Position numbers and translations under genes: made by a program. This document shows positions 18,049 through 27,371 of a stretch of 64,000 bases of DNA, in pieces. Below the pieces are notes generated by a model. The model had not been told where the DNA came from. It did no database searches and worked only from the letters and a program-made list of their open reading frames with translations. Within the stretch, counting starts at the first letter, position 1; every line of letters begins with the position of its first letter. Source of the DNA: Hydrogenophaga sp. (GTDB lineage: Bacteria; Pseudomonadota; Gammaproteobacteria; Burkholderiales; Burkholderiaceae_C); contig NZ_JAHBZK010000007.1 of assembly GCF_019635465.1 (NCBI RefSeq), positions 62,001-126,000 of the forward strand, written 5' to 3'.

Positions 18049-19530
18049 ATGGCAGACACCAGCACACCTTCCCCCACTGGCGCGGCATTCATGCCCCGGA
18101 CCACGCCCACCGAGTTGCAGCGGCTGACCGAGCCCCTGGCCAGCCTGGTCAAACGCCCGCCGGTGGGCCTTGCGGGAAGCACCCCGGTGCAAGAGGCCGC
18201 GCAAGTCATGCGCCGTGAAAACGTGTCCTCGGTGCTCTGGCTGGAAGGTGAACGGCTGCGCGGCATCGTGACCGACCGGGACCTGCGCAACCGCGTGCTG
18301 GCCGAGGGGCTGGACCTGCAATGCCCCATCGCCGACGTGGCCACCACGAAGCCCCTGGTCGTTGGCGCATCCCGCCCGGCTTTTGACGCAGTGCTGGCAA
18401 TGACGCGACATGGCATTCACCACGTGCCGGTGGTGGATGGCGAGCGCGTGGTGGGCGTGCTTACGCCAAGCGACCTGTCCACCCAGAACGCCGGCTCCCC
18501 CCTGACACTCGCCGCTCTGGTGCACCGAGCAGCCGACCTCCCGGAACTGATGCAGGCGGTGGAGGGTGTGTCTTTGCTGGTGCAGCACCTCGTGGCGGCC
18601 GACGCCACTGCGCGCAGCATCGGCCACATCGTCACCGCCATCACCGACGCCGTGACCCGGCGACTGATCGCCCTGGCCGAAGCCGACCTTGGCCCGGCGC
18701 CGGTGCCCTATGCGTGGGTAGCGGCCGGCTCTCAGGCCCGGGAAGAGCAAACCGCCAAGACCGATCAGGACAACTGCCTGGTCATCGACGATGCCTTCGA
18801 CGAACACGAACATGGCGCGTGGTTTGAAGCCTTCACCCGCCGGGTGTGCGATGGCCTGAATGCCTGCGGCTACGTGCATTGCCCAGGCGAAATGATGGCC
18901 ATGAACCCCAAATGGCGGCTGCCGCGGCACCGTTGGCAGGCGCTGTTCGACCACTGGACGATGCAGCCCGAGCCCATGGCCCTGATGCTCACCAGCGTCT
19001 TCTTCGACCTGCGCACCATTCACGGCGAGCAAGCCTTGCTGGACGGTTTACGCAACGAGGTCCTGCAGCGCACGAAAGGCAACACGCTGTTCCTGGCGCA
19101 CCTGTCCGACAACGCACTGGGGCACCGCCCTCCTCTGGGTTTTCTGGGTCGCATCACTACTGAGCGGTCCGGCGAGCACAAGGGCACGGTCGACCTCAAG
19201 CACGGTGGCATCGTGCCGGTGGTCGATCTGGCACGTGTCTACGCGCTGGAAGGGGGTCTGGGTGCCGTCAACACCCACGACCGTCTGCTGTCCGTCACCA
19301 GTGGTGGCGCCATCAGCTCACAAAGCGCGCACGATCTGCGCGACGCGCTGGAATTCATCGCCATGGTTCGGCTGCGCCATCAGGCACGGCGCATGGGCCG
19401 CGGCCTGGCCCCCGACAACTTCATGGCCCCGATTGACTTGTCGAACTTCGAGCGCACCCAGCTGCGCGACGCCTTCAAGGTGGTGCACACACTGCAACAG
19501 GTGCTGTCGCAACGCTACGGGCGACGCTGA
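18049..19530 (+). CDS. CBS domain-DUF294 putative nucleotidyltransferase
   Basis: This 493-residue cytoplasmic protein has a CBS pair (about 40-145; VMRRENVSSVLWLEGERLRG and MTRHGIHHVPVVDGERVVGVL) followed by a DUF294 nucleotidyltransferase-like domain (AWVAAGSQAREEQTAKTDQDN, a GS-x9-D pattern) and DUF294_C. The usual N-terminal cyclic-nucleotide-binding domain of this family is absent. Such proteins are regularly encoded near VC2705-type symporters and DnaQ-like exonucleases, as here. The CBS pair suggests sensing of an adenine nucleotide; the target of the transferase domain is unknown. Confidence 0.88.
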   Translation: MADTSTPSPTGAAFMPRTTPTELQRLTEPLASLVKRPPVGLAGSTPVQEAAQVMRRENVSSVLWLEGERLRGIVTDRDLRNRVLAEGLDLQCPIADVATTKPLVVGASRPAFDAVLAMTRHGIHHVPVVDGERVVGVLTPSDLSTQNAGSPLTLAALVHRAADLPELMQAVEGVSLLVQHLVAADATARSIGHIVTAITDAVTRRLIALAEADLGPAPVPYAWVAAGSQAREEQTAKTDQDNCLVIDDAFDEHEHGAWFEAFTRRVCDGLNACGYVHCPGEMMAMNPKWRLPRHRWQALFDHWTMQPEPMALMLTSVFFDLRTIHGEQALLDGLRNEVLQRTKGNTLFLAHLSDNALGHRPPLGFLGRITTERSGEHKGTVDLKHGGIVPVVDLARVYALEGGLGAVNTHDRLLSVTSGGAISSQSAHDLRDALEFIAMVRLRHQARRMGRGLAPDNFMAPIDLSNFERTQLRDAFKVVHTLQQVLSQRYGRR

Positions 19531-19544
19531 AGGGCGATCGGGCG

Positions 19545-21683
19545 TCAGTAGCGAAGGCGGGCCAGGTAGCTGCGCTGTGAAGCCTCGCGCGCCTGATGCA
19601 GCGTGTGAATGCCCTGGGCAGCCAGCAGCGGCACCAGCTTGAGCAGGATCTCCGCTGTGGCCAGCGCATCGCCGAGCGCCGTATGGCGACCGGTCACCGT
19701 CACACCGAACCGCTCGGCAATCGCCTCCAGTCGATGCGAGGGCTGGTTGGGCTGCGCAATCGACGCCAGCAACAGCGTGTCGAGCACCGGCTGATCAAAA
19801 TGCACGCCGGTGCGTTCGGCCTTGAGTTGAAGAAAGCGCATGTCGAAGGCGGCGTTGTGGGCCACGAGCACGGTATCGCGCGCATAGGCATGAAACGCCG
19901 GCAACACTTTCTCAATGGTGGGCTGCCCCACCACCATCTCGGGACGAATGCCATGGATGGGAATGGTCGCAGCCGGGATGGGGCGGCGCGGGTCCACCAG
20001 CTGCTCGAACGACTCCCCACGCAACAAGCGGCCGTTGACGATGCGCGCCGCACCGATCTGGATGATCTCGTCACCCGCCGACGGGTCGAGTCCGGTGGTC
20101 TCGGTATCGAACACAGTGAAGCTCAGATCGACCAGGCGGGCGTCGTCGAGCGCACTGACCACCGGTCCCAGCTTGAACAGATCGAAGTCGTAGAACTCGG
20201 GCCGGCTGTCGATGGTCGGCACCACCGGCGCGGCGATCGGGGCATCGGCAAGCGGCAGTGCCAGGCGCAAGCTGGATTCGTGGCGTGCGCGTTCGCGCTC
20301 GTAGCTGACCGCGGCGCGGTGTCGACCCGCGACATCGCGCAGGCTCAACCCCAGTGCTTCGCCACCATGGGTCAGGGAGTCGAGTTCCCAGCCCATCACC
20401 GTCTCGGCGCTCAAGGCCTGGCCTTGCCAGACGAGGTCGAGCTGCACCTCGCCATCGCGAGCACCCGCACGCAGCCGCAGCGCCACGCGCCGCACCGCGT
20501 ACTCGCTGGCCAGACGCTCGGCCATGGCGCACAAGGCAAACACCAGGGAGTGGCTGTCCACGCGCAGCCACCAGGCCTGCTCGGGCGGCTCGATCTCCAC
20601 CGAAAGCACACCGTCGGCGGACATGCGTTGCGCGGCCAGATCCAGCAAGTCCGCACCCAGCATGTCTTCGAGCAACCACGTGGTCCTCACGGCGTCATGG
20701 GCCTGCCTCGACACAGCCTCGACGCGGGGCATCGCCTCGGCCAGTTGCGCCTGCAACGCGCCCTCACCCAGTTGCCCGGCACTGCCATGCAAGGCCGCCA
20801 GCGTTGACCGCACGGTGTCACTGAAAGCCAGCACCGCCTGCTCACGCCCGGCATCGGCCGCCATTGCCTTCGTCACGTCTTCCAGCACCAGCAGGTAGCC
20901 CGTCAAAGCGGCATCGACAGGACTGTGGCGCACTGGCGCGAGCTGCACGCGCAGCACCTGCCCGCCGGGGTGCGGCGCCAGAAAGCTGCTGGTGGGGTTC
21001 GCCTTGCCCTGCTGCAGCGCGTGGCGCACCCGGCCAAGAGCATGGTCGATCAGCCGAGGGTCGATCAGCGCATGCACCGACCGACCAAGGCCCAGCAGCT
21101 CGCAACCCGCAGCGACTGCCGGCGCGCTGGACAAGCCACGCGCCAGGGCCAGCGCACTCGGGTTGTAGAGCAGCACGCGGCCATCGAGGTTGCAGGCGAT
21201 GACGCTCTGGGTGAGCTCGCTCATGAGGGCGGCCAGTCGGCTGCGCTCCTGCTCAAGGCTGGCGCCCGCGGCTTCAATGCGCTCACCCAGGCTGCAGGCC
21301 AGGGAGCGGCGATCGGCGATCAGGCGATTGGCGGCTGCGGCCAGGGTTCGCGTCAGCGCATCGCCTTCCAGCGGCAGATCCGGTGCATCGGCGTGTTCGG
21401 CGCTGGCGGCAATGTGCTCCGCGAGCCGCGCCAGCGGGGTGACCGACGATTGCCACCACTGGACGAGCGCGGCCGCCACCAGCGCCCCATACACCACCAG
21501 CAACAGCCCCAGCAAGGCCACCCGCGTCTGGAGCAGATCGCTCAGCGTTTGCTCCAACAGGGCCAGATCGCCAGGCGCGAGCGAACCAGACAGCAGCACA
21601 TAGGCACCCGAGAGCAGCGCAATAGGCGCTGCGGTGAGCGCAGACCACAGCAGCCAGAAACGCAGGTGGCGCCAAGGCTTCAT
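19545..21683 (-). CDS. Membrane sensor-like protein fused to a DnaQ-type 3'-5' exonuclease
   Basis: The 712-residue protein has two N-terminal membrane spans (about 7-30 and 54-75), a HAMP-like/coiled segment, a PAS-like domain (LMSELTQSVIACNLDGRVLLYNPSALAL), a region resembling a histidine kinase dimerisation and ATPase domain without a clear phospho-histidine or N/G boxes, and a C-terminal DEDDh exonuclease from about 520: FDTETTGLDP (Asp526, Glu528), HNAAFDMRFL and HTALGDALAT. The exonuclease residues are intact. It converges with the CBS-DUF294 gene, 14 bases apart. The fusion suggests membrane signals controlling nuclease activity. Confidence 0.88.
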   Translation of the reverse strand: MKPWRHLRFWLLWSALTAAPIALLSGAYVLLSGSLAPGDLALLEQTLSDLLQTRVALLGLLLVVYGALVAAALVQWWQSSVTPLARLAEHIAASAEHADAPDLPLEGDALTRTLAAAANRLIADRRSLACSLGERIEAAGASLEQERSRLAALMSELTQSVIACNLDGRVLLYNPSALALARGLSSAPAVAAGCELLGLGRSVHALIDPRLIDHALGRVRHALQQGKANPTSSFLAPHPGGQVLRVQLAPVRHSPVDAALTGYLLVLEDVTKAMAADAGREQAVLAFSDTVRSTLAALHGSAGQLGEGALQAQLAEAMPRVEAVSRQAHDAVRTTWLLEDMLGADLLDLAAQRMSADGVLSVEIEPPEQAWWLRVDSHSLVFALCAMAERLASEYAVRRVALRLRAGARDGEVQLDLVWQGQALSAETVMGWELDSLTHGGEALGLSLRDVAGRHRAAVSYERERARHESSLRLALPLADAPIAAPVVPTIDSRPEFYDFDLFKLGPVVSALDDARLVDLSFTVFDTETTGLDPSAGDEIIQIGAARIVNGRLLRGESFEQLVDPRRPIPAATIPIHGIRPEMVVGQPTIEKVLPAFHAYARDTVLVAHNAAFDMRFLQLKAERTGVHFDQPVLDTLLLASIAQPNQPSHRLEAIAERFGVTVTGRHTALGDALATAEILLKLVPLLAAQGIHTLHQAREASQRSYLARLRY

Positions 21684-21852
21684 GGCGTCACCCGGCAGGA
21701 TCGACGACGTACATTGGGCGCCCCATTGGCCGGGGGCGCGCGGCTTGTCTCGTTGTGGGCTGGCATGGCGACATCTTGACGCAGCGCCTGCGCCCTGCGG
21801 CTGATCGCCGTCAAAGCCGACGGGTTTTGCCCGCCGGCTGTCGGACGTTGCG

Positions 21853-21872
21853 GCGACGCCGCCAGGCGTCGC
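21853..21872. repeat. Perfect hairpin in the gap between ppsA and the exonuclease gene
   Basis: GCGACGCC pairs with GGCGTCGC across a four-base loop, 27 bases beyond the ppsA stop. No T-run follows on either strand, so it is only a possible terminator or RNA 3'-end stabiliser. Confidence 0.5.
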
Positions 21873-21898
21873 TCAGTCGGGCGTCAATCAGTCAGACG

Positions 21899-24292
21899 TC
21901 ACTCGGCCGCCAGGCGCTGCCAGGTGTCAACCACCGTGTCGGGGTTGAGCGAGATCGAGCTGATACCGGCGTCGCGCAGCCATTCGGCGAAGTCGGCGTG
22001 GTCGCTGGGGCCCTGGCCACAGATCCCCACGTACTTGCCTTCGGCCTTGCAGGCATTGATGGCCAGCGTGAGCAGCGCGCGCACCGCCGGGTCGCGCTCG
22101 TCGAAGTCGTGGGCCAGCAACTCCAGACCGGAGTCGCGGTCCAGGCCGAGCGTGAGCTGGGTCAGGTCGTTCGAGCCGATCGAGAAGCCGTCGAAGAACT
22201 GGAGAAAGTCCTTGGCCAGCACGGCGTTGCTGGGGATCTCGCACATCATGATGACCTTGAGGTCACCCTCACCGCGCTTGAGTCCCTGCGCAGCCAGCAG
22301 CTCGGTCACCCGCTGGGCCTGTGCCAGCGTGCGCACGAAGGGCACCATGACCTGCACGTTGGTCAGACCCATCTCCTCGCGCACGCGCTTGATGGCCTCG
22401 CACTCCATGGCAAAGGCCTCGGCAAAGTCCGCGCTGATGTAGCGCGCCGCGCCGCGAAAGCCCAGCATGGGGTTCTCTTCGTCCGGCTCGTAGCGCGAGC
22501 CACCGACCAGCTTGCGGTATTCGTTGCTCTTGAAATCCGAGAGGCGAACGATGACCGGCTTGGGCCAGAAGGCCGCCGCGATGGTGGCCACGCCTTCAGC
22601 GACCTTGTCCACGTAGAACGCGCGGGGCGACGCGTGGCCACGGGCCACCGACTCCACCGCCTTCTTCAGATCGGCGTCGATCTGCGGGTAGTCGAGGATG
22701 GCCTTGGGGTGCACGCCAATGTTGTTGTTGATGATGAACTCGAGGCGGGCCAGCCCGACACCACCGTTCGGAATCTGCGCGAAATCGAAGGCCAGCTGCG
22801 GGTTGCCGACGTTCATCATGATCTTCACGTCCATGGCGGGCATTTCGCCGCGCTGCACTTCGGTGATTTCGGTCTCGAGCAGGCCGTCGTAGATGTTGCC
22901 GGTATCGCCTTCGGCGCAGCTGACGGTCACCAGCGTGCCGTCCTTGAGCAGATCAGTGGCGTCACCGCAGCCCACCACGGCCGGGATGCCAAGTTCGCGC
23001 GCGATGATGGCCGCGTGGCAGGTGCGGCCACCCCGGTTGGTGACGATGGCGCTGGCGCGCTTCATCACCGGCTCCCAGTTCGGGTCGGTCATGTCGGTCA
23101 CCAGCACGTCGCCGGGCTGCACTTTGTCCATCTCGCTGATGTTGTGCACCAGGCGGACCGGGCCGGTGCCCACTTTCTGGCCGATGGCGCGGCCGCTGGC
23201 CAGCACCGCGCCCTTGCCCTTGAGCTTGTAGCGCACCTCGGTCTTGCCCGCGCTCTGGCTCTTAACCGTCTCAGGGCGTGCCTGCAGGATGTAGAGCTGG
23301 CCGTCGGTGCCGTCCTTGCCCCACTCGATGTCCATCGGACGGCCGTAGTGCTGCTCGATGACCAGCGCGTACTTCGCCAACTGCATCACGTCGGCCTCGC
23401 TCAGGCTGTAGCGGTTGCGCTGCTCGACGGGCACGTCGATGGTCTTGACCAGCTTGCCGCTGGCCGCCTTCTCGTCGGCGCTGCTGAACACCATCTGGAT
23501 CAGCTTGGAGCCCAGGTTGCGGCGGATCACGGCGCGCTTGCCGGCCTTGAGCATGGGCTTGTGCACATAGAACTCGTCGGGGTTGACGGCACCCTGCACC
23601 ACGGTTTCGCCCAAGCCGTAGCTGCTGGTGATGAAGACCACGTCCTCAAAGCCGCTTTCGGTATCGATGGTGAACATCACACCCGCTGCACCCAGGTCGG
23701 AGCGCACCATGCGCTGCACGCCGGCCGACAGGGCCACGTCGGCATGGGCAAAGCCCTTGTGCACGCGGTAGCTGATGGCGCGGTCGTTGTAGAGCGAGGC
23801 GAACACCTCCTTCATCTTGTGCAGCACGTCGTCGATGCCGACCACGTTGAGGAAGGTTTCCTGCTGGCCCGCGAACGACGCGTCGGGCAAATCTTCGGCG
23901 GTGGCCGAGGAACGCACGGCAAACGACGCCTTGTCATTGCCGGCGCTCAGCGTGGCAAATGCGTCGCGGATGGCCTTTTCAAGGTCGGCGGGGAACGGCT
24001 GCGCTTCGACCCAGCCGCGGATCTCGGCACCAACTGCGGCAAGTGCACGCACGTCTTCGGTGTCGAGTGCGCCCAGTCGCGCATTGATGCGATCGGCAAG
24101 GCCGTCGTGTTTGAGGAATTCGCGGAAGGCGTGCGCCGTGGTGGCAAAGCCCGTGGGCACCTTCACCCCGCTGGGCAACTGGGAAATCATCTCGCCGAGG
24201 CTGGCATTCTTGCCGCCGACCGACTCGACGTCGCTCATCCGCAGTTTTTCGAACGGTACGACCAGGGCGGTCGGCTCGAACAGGTTGGACAT
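21899..24292 (-). CDS. ppsA: Phosphoenolpyruvate synthase
   Basis: PpsA converts pyruvate and ATP to PEP, AMP and phosphate, needed for growth on pyruvate, lactate or acetate-type carbon sources. The 797-residue protein has the N-terminal PEP/pyruvate-binding domain ([12 protein letters not shown]), the phosphohistidine domain [15 protein letters not shown] (His426) and the C-terminal TIM barrel ending [17 protein letters not shown] and [20 protein letters not shown] at 24292, preceded by AGGAG at 7 bases, is the start. It is divergent from its regulator ppsR. Confidence 0.98.
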   Translation of the reverse strand: MSNLFEPTALVVPFEKLRMSDVESVGGKNASLGEMISQLPSGVKVPTGFATTAHAFREFLKHDGLADRINARLGALDTEDVRALAAVGAEIRGWVEAQPFPADLEKAIRDAFATLSAGNDKASFAVRSSATAEDLPDASFAGQQETFLNVVGIDDVLHKMKEVFASLYNDRAISYRVHKGFAHADVALSAGVQRMVRSDLGAAGVMFTIDTESGFEDVVFITSSYGLGETVVQGAVNPDEFYVHKPMLKAGKRAVIRRNLGSKLIQMVFSSADEKAASGKLVKTIDVPVEQRNRYSLSEADVMQLAKYALVIEQHYGRPMDIEWGKDGTDGQLYILQARPETVKSQSAGKTEVRYKLKGKGAVLASGRAIGQKVGTGPVRLVHNISEMDKVQPGDVLVTDMTDPNWEPVMKRASAIVTNRGGRTCHAAIIARELGIPAVVGCGDATDLLKDGTLVTVSCAEGDTGNIYDGLLETEITEVQRGEMPAMDVKIMMNVGNPQLAFDFAQIPNGGVGLARLEFIINNNIGVHPKAILDYPQIDADLKKAVESVARGHASPRAFYVDKVAEGVATIAAAFWPKPVIVRLSDFKSNEYRKLVGGSRYEPDEENPMLGFRGAARYISADFAEAFAMECEAIKRVREEMGLTNVQVMVPFVRTLAQAQRVTELLAAQGLKRGEGDLKVIMMCEIPSNAVLAKDFLQFFDGFSIGSNDLTQLTLGLDRDSGLELLAHDFDERDPAVRALLTLAINACKAEGKYVGICGQGPSDHADFAEWLRDAGISSISLNPDTVVDTWQRLAAE

Positions 24293-24453
24293 GGAAAGAC
24301 TCCTGAGGTTGAAAAACCGGGGTTCCATGCACCAGCGTGTGACCTTTGGTTGTGTTGTGGGTCGGCCACCGGGCAAGGGTGAAATTCGGGCTGGCGGGCG
24401 GGCCACATAATGGCCGCCACGCAAAACCCTGGAATTGTAAGGACGGCCCGGAC

Positions 24454-25275
24454 ATGCCACTGCGCACCGTATTTTTTGTCTCTGACGGCACCGGCATCAC
24501 GGCCGAAACGTTTGGCAACGCCATCCTGGCGCAGTTCGAGGCCGACATGCGCCGGGTGCGCCTGCCCTTTCTGGACAGTGTCGACAAGGCCCACCAGGCG
24601 GTTCGCCAGATCAACCACACCCACGATGTGGAAGGCAAACGACCGCTGGTCTTCACCACGGTTGTCAACGCCGAAGTGCTCGAGGTCTTCGCCCAGCACT
24701 GCAAGGGCATGTTGCTGGACATGTTCGGCACCTTCGTGCAGCCGTTGGAAGTTGAGCTCGGCATCAAGAGCAACCACCGCGTGGGCCGCTTCTCGGACGC
24801 GTCCAAGAGCAAGGCCTACAACGACCGCATCGAGGCCATCAACTTCTCGCTCGCCCACGATGACGGCCAGAGCAACAAGGATCTGGAGTCGTCCGACGTG
24901 ATCCTGGTGGGCGTGAGCCGCAGCGGCAAGACGCCCACCTCGCTCTATCTCGCCATGCAATACGGACTCAAGGCATCCAACTACCCCTTGATTCCCGAGG
25001 ACTTCGATCGGCGCAAACTGCCACCGGCCCTGGTGCCGCATCGCAAGAAGATCTTCGGTCTGACGATCGCGCCCGAGCGCCTGAGCGAAATCCGCAACGA
25101 GCGCCGACCCAACTCGCGCTACGCCAGTCTCGACAACTGCCGCATGGAAGTGGCCGAGGCAGAGGCCATGATGCGCCGCGAAGGCATTCGCTGGTTGTCC
25201 ACGACCACCAAGTCCATCGAAGAAATTGCCACCACCATCCTGCAGGAGGTGAGACCCGAACGGCTTGAGTACTGA
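24454..25275 (+). CDS. ppsR: PEP synthase regulatory kinase/pyrophosphorylase (DUF299)
   Basis: PpsR switches PpsA by ADP-dependent phosphorylation and Pi-dependent dephosphorylation of a threonine beside the catalytic histidine. The 273-residue protein begins [21 protein letters not shown] and has the P-loop GVSRSGKT at 153-160. The frame extends upstream to 24346, but MPLRTV is the family start. It is divergent from its target ppsA over a 161-base gap holding a possible CATAAT -10 element. Only a weak GC stem followed by six T separates it from the caspase operon. Confidence 0.96.
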   Translation: MPLRTVFFVSDGTGITAETFGNAILAQFEADMRRVRLPFLDSVDKAHQAVRQINHTHDVEGKRPLVFTTVVNAEVLEVFAQHCKGMLLDMFGTFVQPLEVELGIKSNHRVGRFSDASKSKAYNDRIEAINFSLAHDDGQSNKDLESSDVILVGVSRSGKTPTSLYLAMQYGLKASNYPLIPEDFDRRKLPPALVPHRKKIFGLTIAPERLSEIRNERRPNSRYASLDNCRMEVAEAEAMMRREGIRWLSTTTKSIEEIATTILQEVRPERLEY

Positions 25276-25326
25276 ACCGGTGAGCCTTTTTTCATTCACT
25301 TGTGGGGAGCGGATTAAGTCCTGCGA

Positions 25327-25356
25327 TTGACACCCCGTCTCGCTGCCACCCAGAAT
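25327..25356 (+). promoter_or_regulatory. Candidate sigma-70 promoter of the metacaspase operon
   Basis: A perfect TTGACA (-35) is followed by 18 bases and CAGAAT (4 of 6 matches to TATAAT). It ends 41 bases before the metacaspase ATG at 25398 and 51 bases after the ppsR stop, so the operon could be transcribed independently of ppsR. Confidence 0.55.
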
Positions 25357-25397
25357 CCGTGACGCAGTTCACGCTCGTCAACCATCCTGGGGGTTTC

Positions 25398-26360
25398 ATG
25401 GCGATGATCGTCGGCAACAGAAGTCGCCCGCAAGCTGCCAGCACCCGCAGCGTTGGCGCCCCGCCTACGCGCAAGCGCCGCGCCCGCGCACCCCAGGGGG
25501 CCTCCCTACACATCGGCCTCAACGAGGTCTCGGCCAATGCCTACGCCGGATGGACCGGGCCCTTGGCGGCCTGCGAGTTCGACGCCAACGACATGACCGC
25601 GCTGGCCAGGGCGCGCGGCTTCAGCCCCACCACGCTGCTCACCGCACAGGCCACCCGTACGCGCGTCTTGAGTGCATTGCGCCAGGTGGCCAGAACGCTG
25701 AAAGCTGGCGATCTTTTCTTGCTGAGCTATTCCGGCCACGGGGGCCAGATCGACGACACCTCGGCCGACGAGGACGACAAGCTCGACGAAACCTGGTGCC
25801 TGTACGACGGTCAACTCATCGACGACGAGCTGTACTACGAGCTCAGTCGCTTTGTCGAAGGGGTGCGTGTTCTCGTGGTGTCGGACAGTTGCCACAGCGG
25901 CACCGTCACCCGCGCACCCATGCCGACACCTGGGTCTGCACAACAGCGCCCGCGCATCATGCCCCGCGCCATCGGGCGGCGCGTCTACGAAGCGCACAAG
26001 GCTTTCTATGACCGGTTGCAGGCCCAGGTCGCCAAGGCCGCCGAGCACCGCAAGCTCGACCCCGACACCGCATTGGCCAACGTGGTGGTCAGCGAGCGAC
26101 TGAGCGCCATCGTGCACGACTTCAAGCCCGCGGTGATCCTGATTTCGGGCTGTCAGGACAACCAGTTCTCCATGGACGGAGAACACAACGGCGCCTTCAC
26201 CGAGCAATTGCTGCGGGTGTGGAACGGTGGGCGCTTCTCCGGCAACCACGGACGTTTTCATGCGCAGGTACGCAGCGGCCTGCCGCCCACGCAGTCGCCC
26301 AACCTGTTCACGTTGGGCCCCGCCGCCGACTTCCTGAGTCAGACGCCTTTTTCGATCTGA
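25398..26360 (+). CDS. Type I metacaspase (caspase family, peptidase C14)
   Basis: The 320-residue protein has a complete p20-like caspase domain from about residue 36: [33 protein letters not shown], catalytic His114 in LSYSGHGGQ and catalytic Cys165 in [29 protein letters not shown] supplies the p10-like part. Metacaspases cleave after Arg or Lys; residues 24-30 (TRKRRAR) form a basic stretch that could be a processing site. No signal peptide. The ATG at 25398 is preferred over a GTG at 25302 that would overlap the promoter. First gene of a three-gene unit with the amidase and the CHAT protein; role unknown. Confidence 0.92.
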   Translation: MAMIVGNRSRPQAASTRSVGAPPTRKRRARAPQGASLHIGLNEVSANAYAGWTGPLAACEFDANDMTALARARGFSPTTLLTAQATRTRVLSALRQVARTLKAGDLFLLSYSGHGGQIDDTSADEDDKLDETWCLYDGQLIDDELYYELSRFVEGVRVLVVSDSCHSGTVTRAPMPTPGSAQQRPRIMPRAIGRRVYEAHKAFYDRLQAQVAKAAEHRKLDPDTALANVVVSERLSAIVHDFKPAVILISGCQDNQFSMDGEHNGAFTEQLLRVWNGGRFSGNHGRFHAQVRSGLPPTQSPNLFTLGPAADFLSQTPFSI

Positions 26361-26423
26361 CGCCTTCGGGCCAGCGCGGGGGCCGTGGCCACCCGCACCC
26401 ATTGCCTCACTGTGGAGGGCCGC

Positions 26424-27362
26424 ATGCTTCGCATCGAGCAACACCGCCTTGTCGGACCGGGTGTAAGCCAACAAGCCACGCCCAATACGGGGGGCGCACT
26501 GCGCCCACGGTACCTGGTGCTGCACTACACCGCCGGGCGTGACGCCGAGAGCGCCGTGCGATCCCTGTGCACGCGCAAGCCCCAAGGCAACGCCTCTGCC
26601 CACCTGGTGCTCGGCCGCGACGGACAGATCGTGCAGCTGGCCCCGTTCGACGTGACCACCTGGCACGCCGGCGTGAGTCAGTGGGGCAACCTGATCGGGC
26701 TCAACAGCTCGTCCATCGGCATCGAAATGGACAACGCCGGGCTGTTGCACCACGAAGGCGAACGCTGCGTTGCCTGGTTCGGCAGGGCCTATCCGCGCGA
26801 CGAGGTCGTAGTTGCCGAACACAAGCACGGCGGTGGCACCCAGCCATGGCATGCCTACAGCGAGGTCCAGATCGAACGTGCCCTGGCACTGTGCGAGCTG
26901 CTGGTCGCTCACTACGGGCTCGAAGACGTGCTGGGGCACGAGGACATCGCCCGCGGGCGCAAGGTCGATCCCGGGCCGGCGTTTCCGCTGGGTGCCGTGC
27001 GCAGCCGCGCGCTGGGCCGGGGCAGTGACGCCGTGCCGCGCATGGTGGTGACCGTCGCCAGCCTGAACATCCGCGATGGCCCGGGCGCCGAATTCGCCAA
27101 GCTGGCGCCAGCCCTCAAGCGCGGCACCGAATTGATCGTCTTGCGCGCACTGGATCGCTGGTCCCAGGTCGCCGTGGTCGGATCCAGCGATCTGGAGGGC
27201 TGGGTCTGCAACGACTTCATCGAGCGCCAGGTGGCGCGACGCGGAGAAACAGCCCCGTTGGCGCGCACACAGCGCCAGGCACCCGTCGCCGCCCGGCGCA
27301 CACGCCCAACCACCAAGTCCGCGCGCACCCGCACCCGAGCGGCCAGCGCGCGCCAACGCTGA
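26424..27362 (+). CDS. N-acetylmuramoyl-L-alanine amidase (Amidase_2/PGRP) with SH3-like domain
   Basis: The enzyme family cuts the lactyl-amide bond between muramic acid and the peptide stem of peptidoglycan. The 312-residue protein has the Amidase_2 zinc ligands His34 (LVLHYTAGR), His172 (LGHEDIARG) and Asp182 (KVDPGPAFP), then a bacterial SH3 domain (about 206-265, VASLNIRDGPG, LEGWVCNDFIE) and a strikingly Arg-rich tail (about 270-312). No Sec or Tat signal is seen, so how it reaches the wall is unclear. GGAGG lies 5 bases before the chosen ATG. It follows the metacaspase by 63 bases and precedes the giant CHAT gene by 9. Confidence 0.9.
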   Translation: MLRIEQHRLVGPGVSQQATPNTGGALRPRYLVLHYTAGRDAESAVRSLCTRKPQGNASAHLVLGRDGQIVQLAPFDVTTWHAGVSQWGNLIGLNSSSIGIEMDNAGLLHHEGERCVAWFGRAYPRDEVVVAEHKHGGGTQPWHAYSEVQIERALALCELLVAHYGLEDVLGHEDIARGRKVDPGPAFPLGAVRSRALGRGSDAVPRMVVTVASLNIRDGPGAEFAKLAPALKRGTELIVLRALDRWSQVAVVGSSDLEGWVCNDFIERQVARRGETAPLARTQRQAPVAARRTRPTTKSARTRTRAASARQR

Positions 27363-27371
27363 GGCATCGAC

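Noticed and set aside
21755-24382. Long plus-strand open frame (875 codons) opposite ppsA
   Set aside because: It is antisense to an unmistakable PEP synthase; the protein is His/Gly/Val-rich with no domain, as expected from the complement of GC-rich third positions.
24401-24415. GGCCA-CATAA-TGGCC palindrome between ppsA and ppsR as an operator
   Set aside because: Only five base pairs per arm and no known regulator consensus; likely chance around the -10 element.
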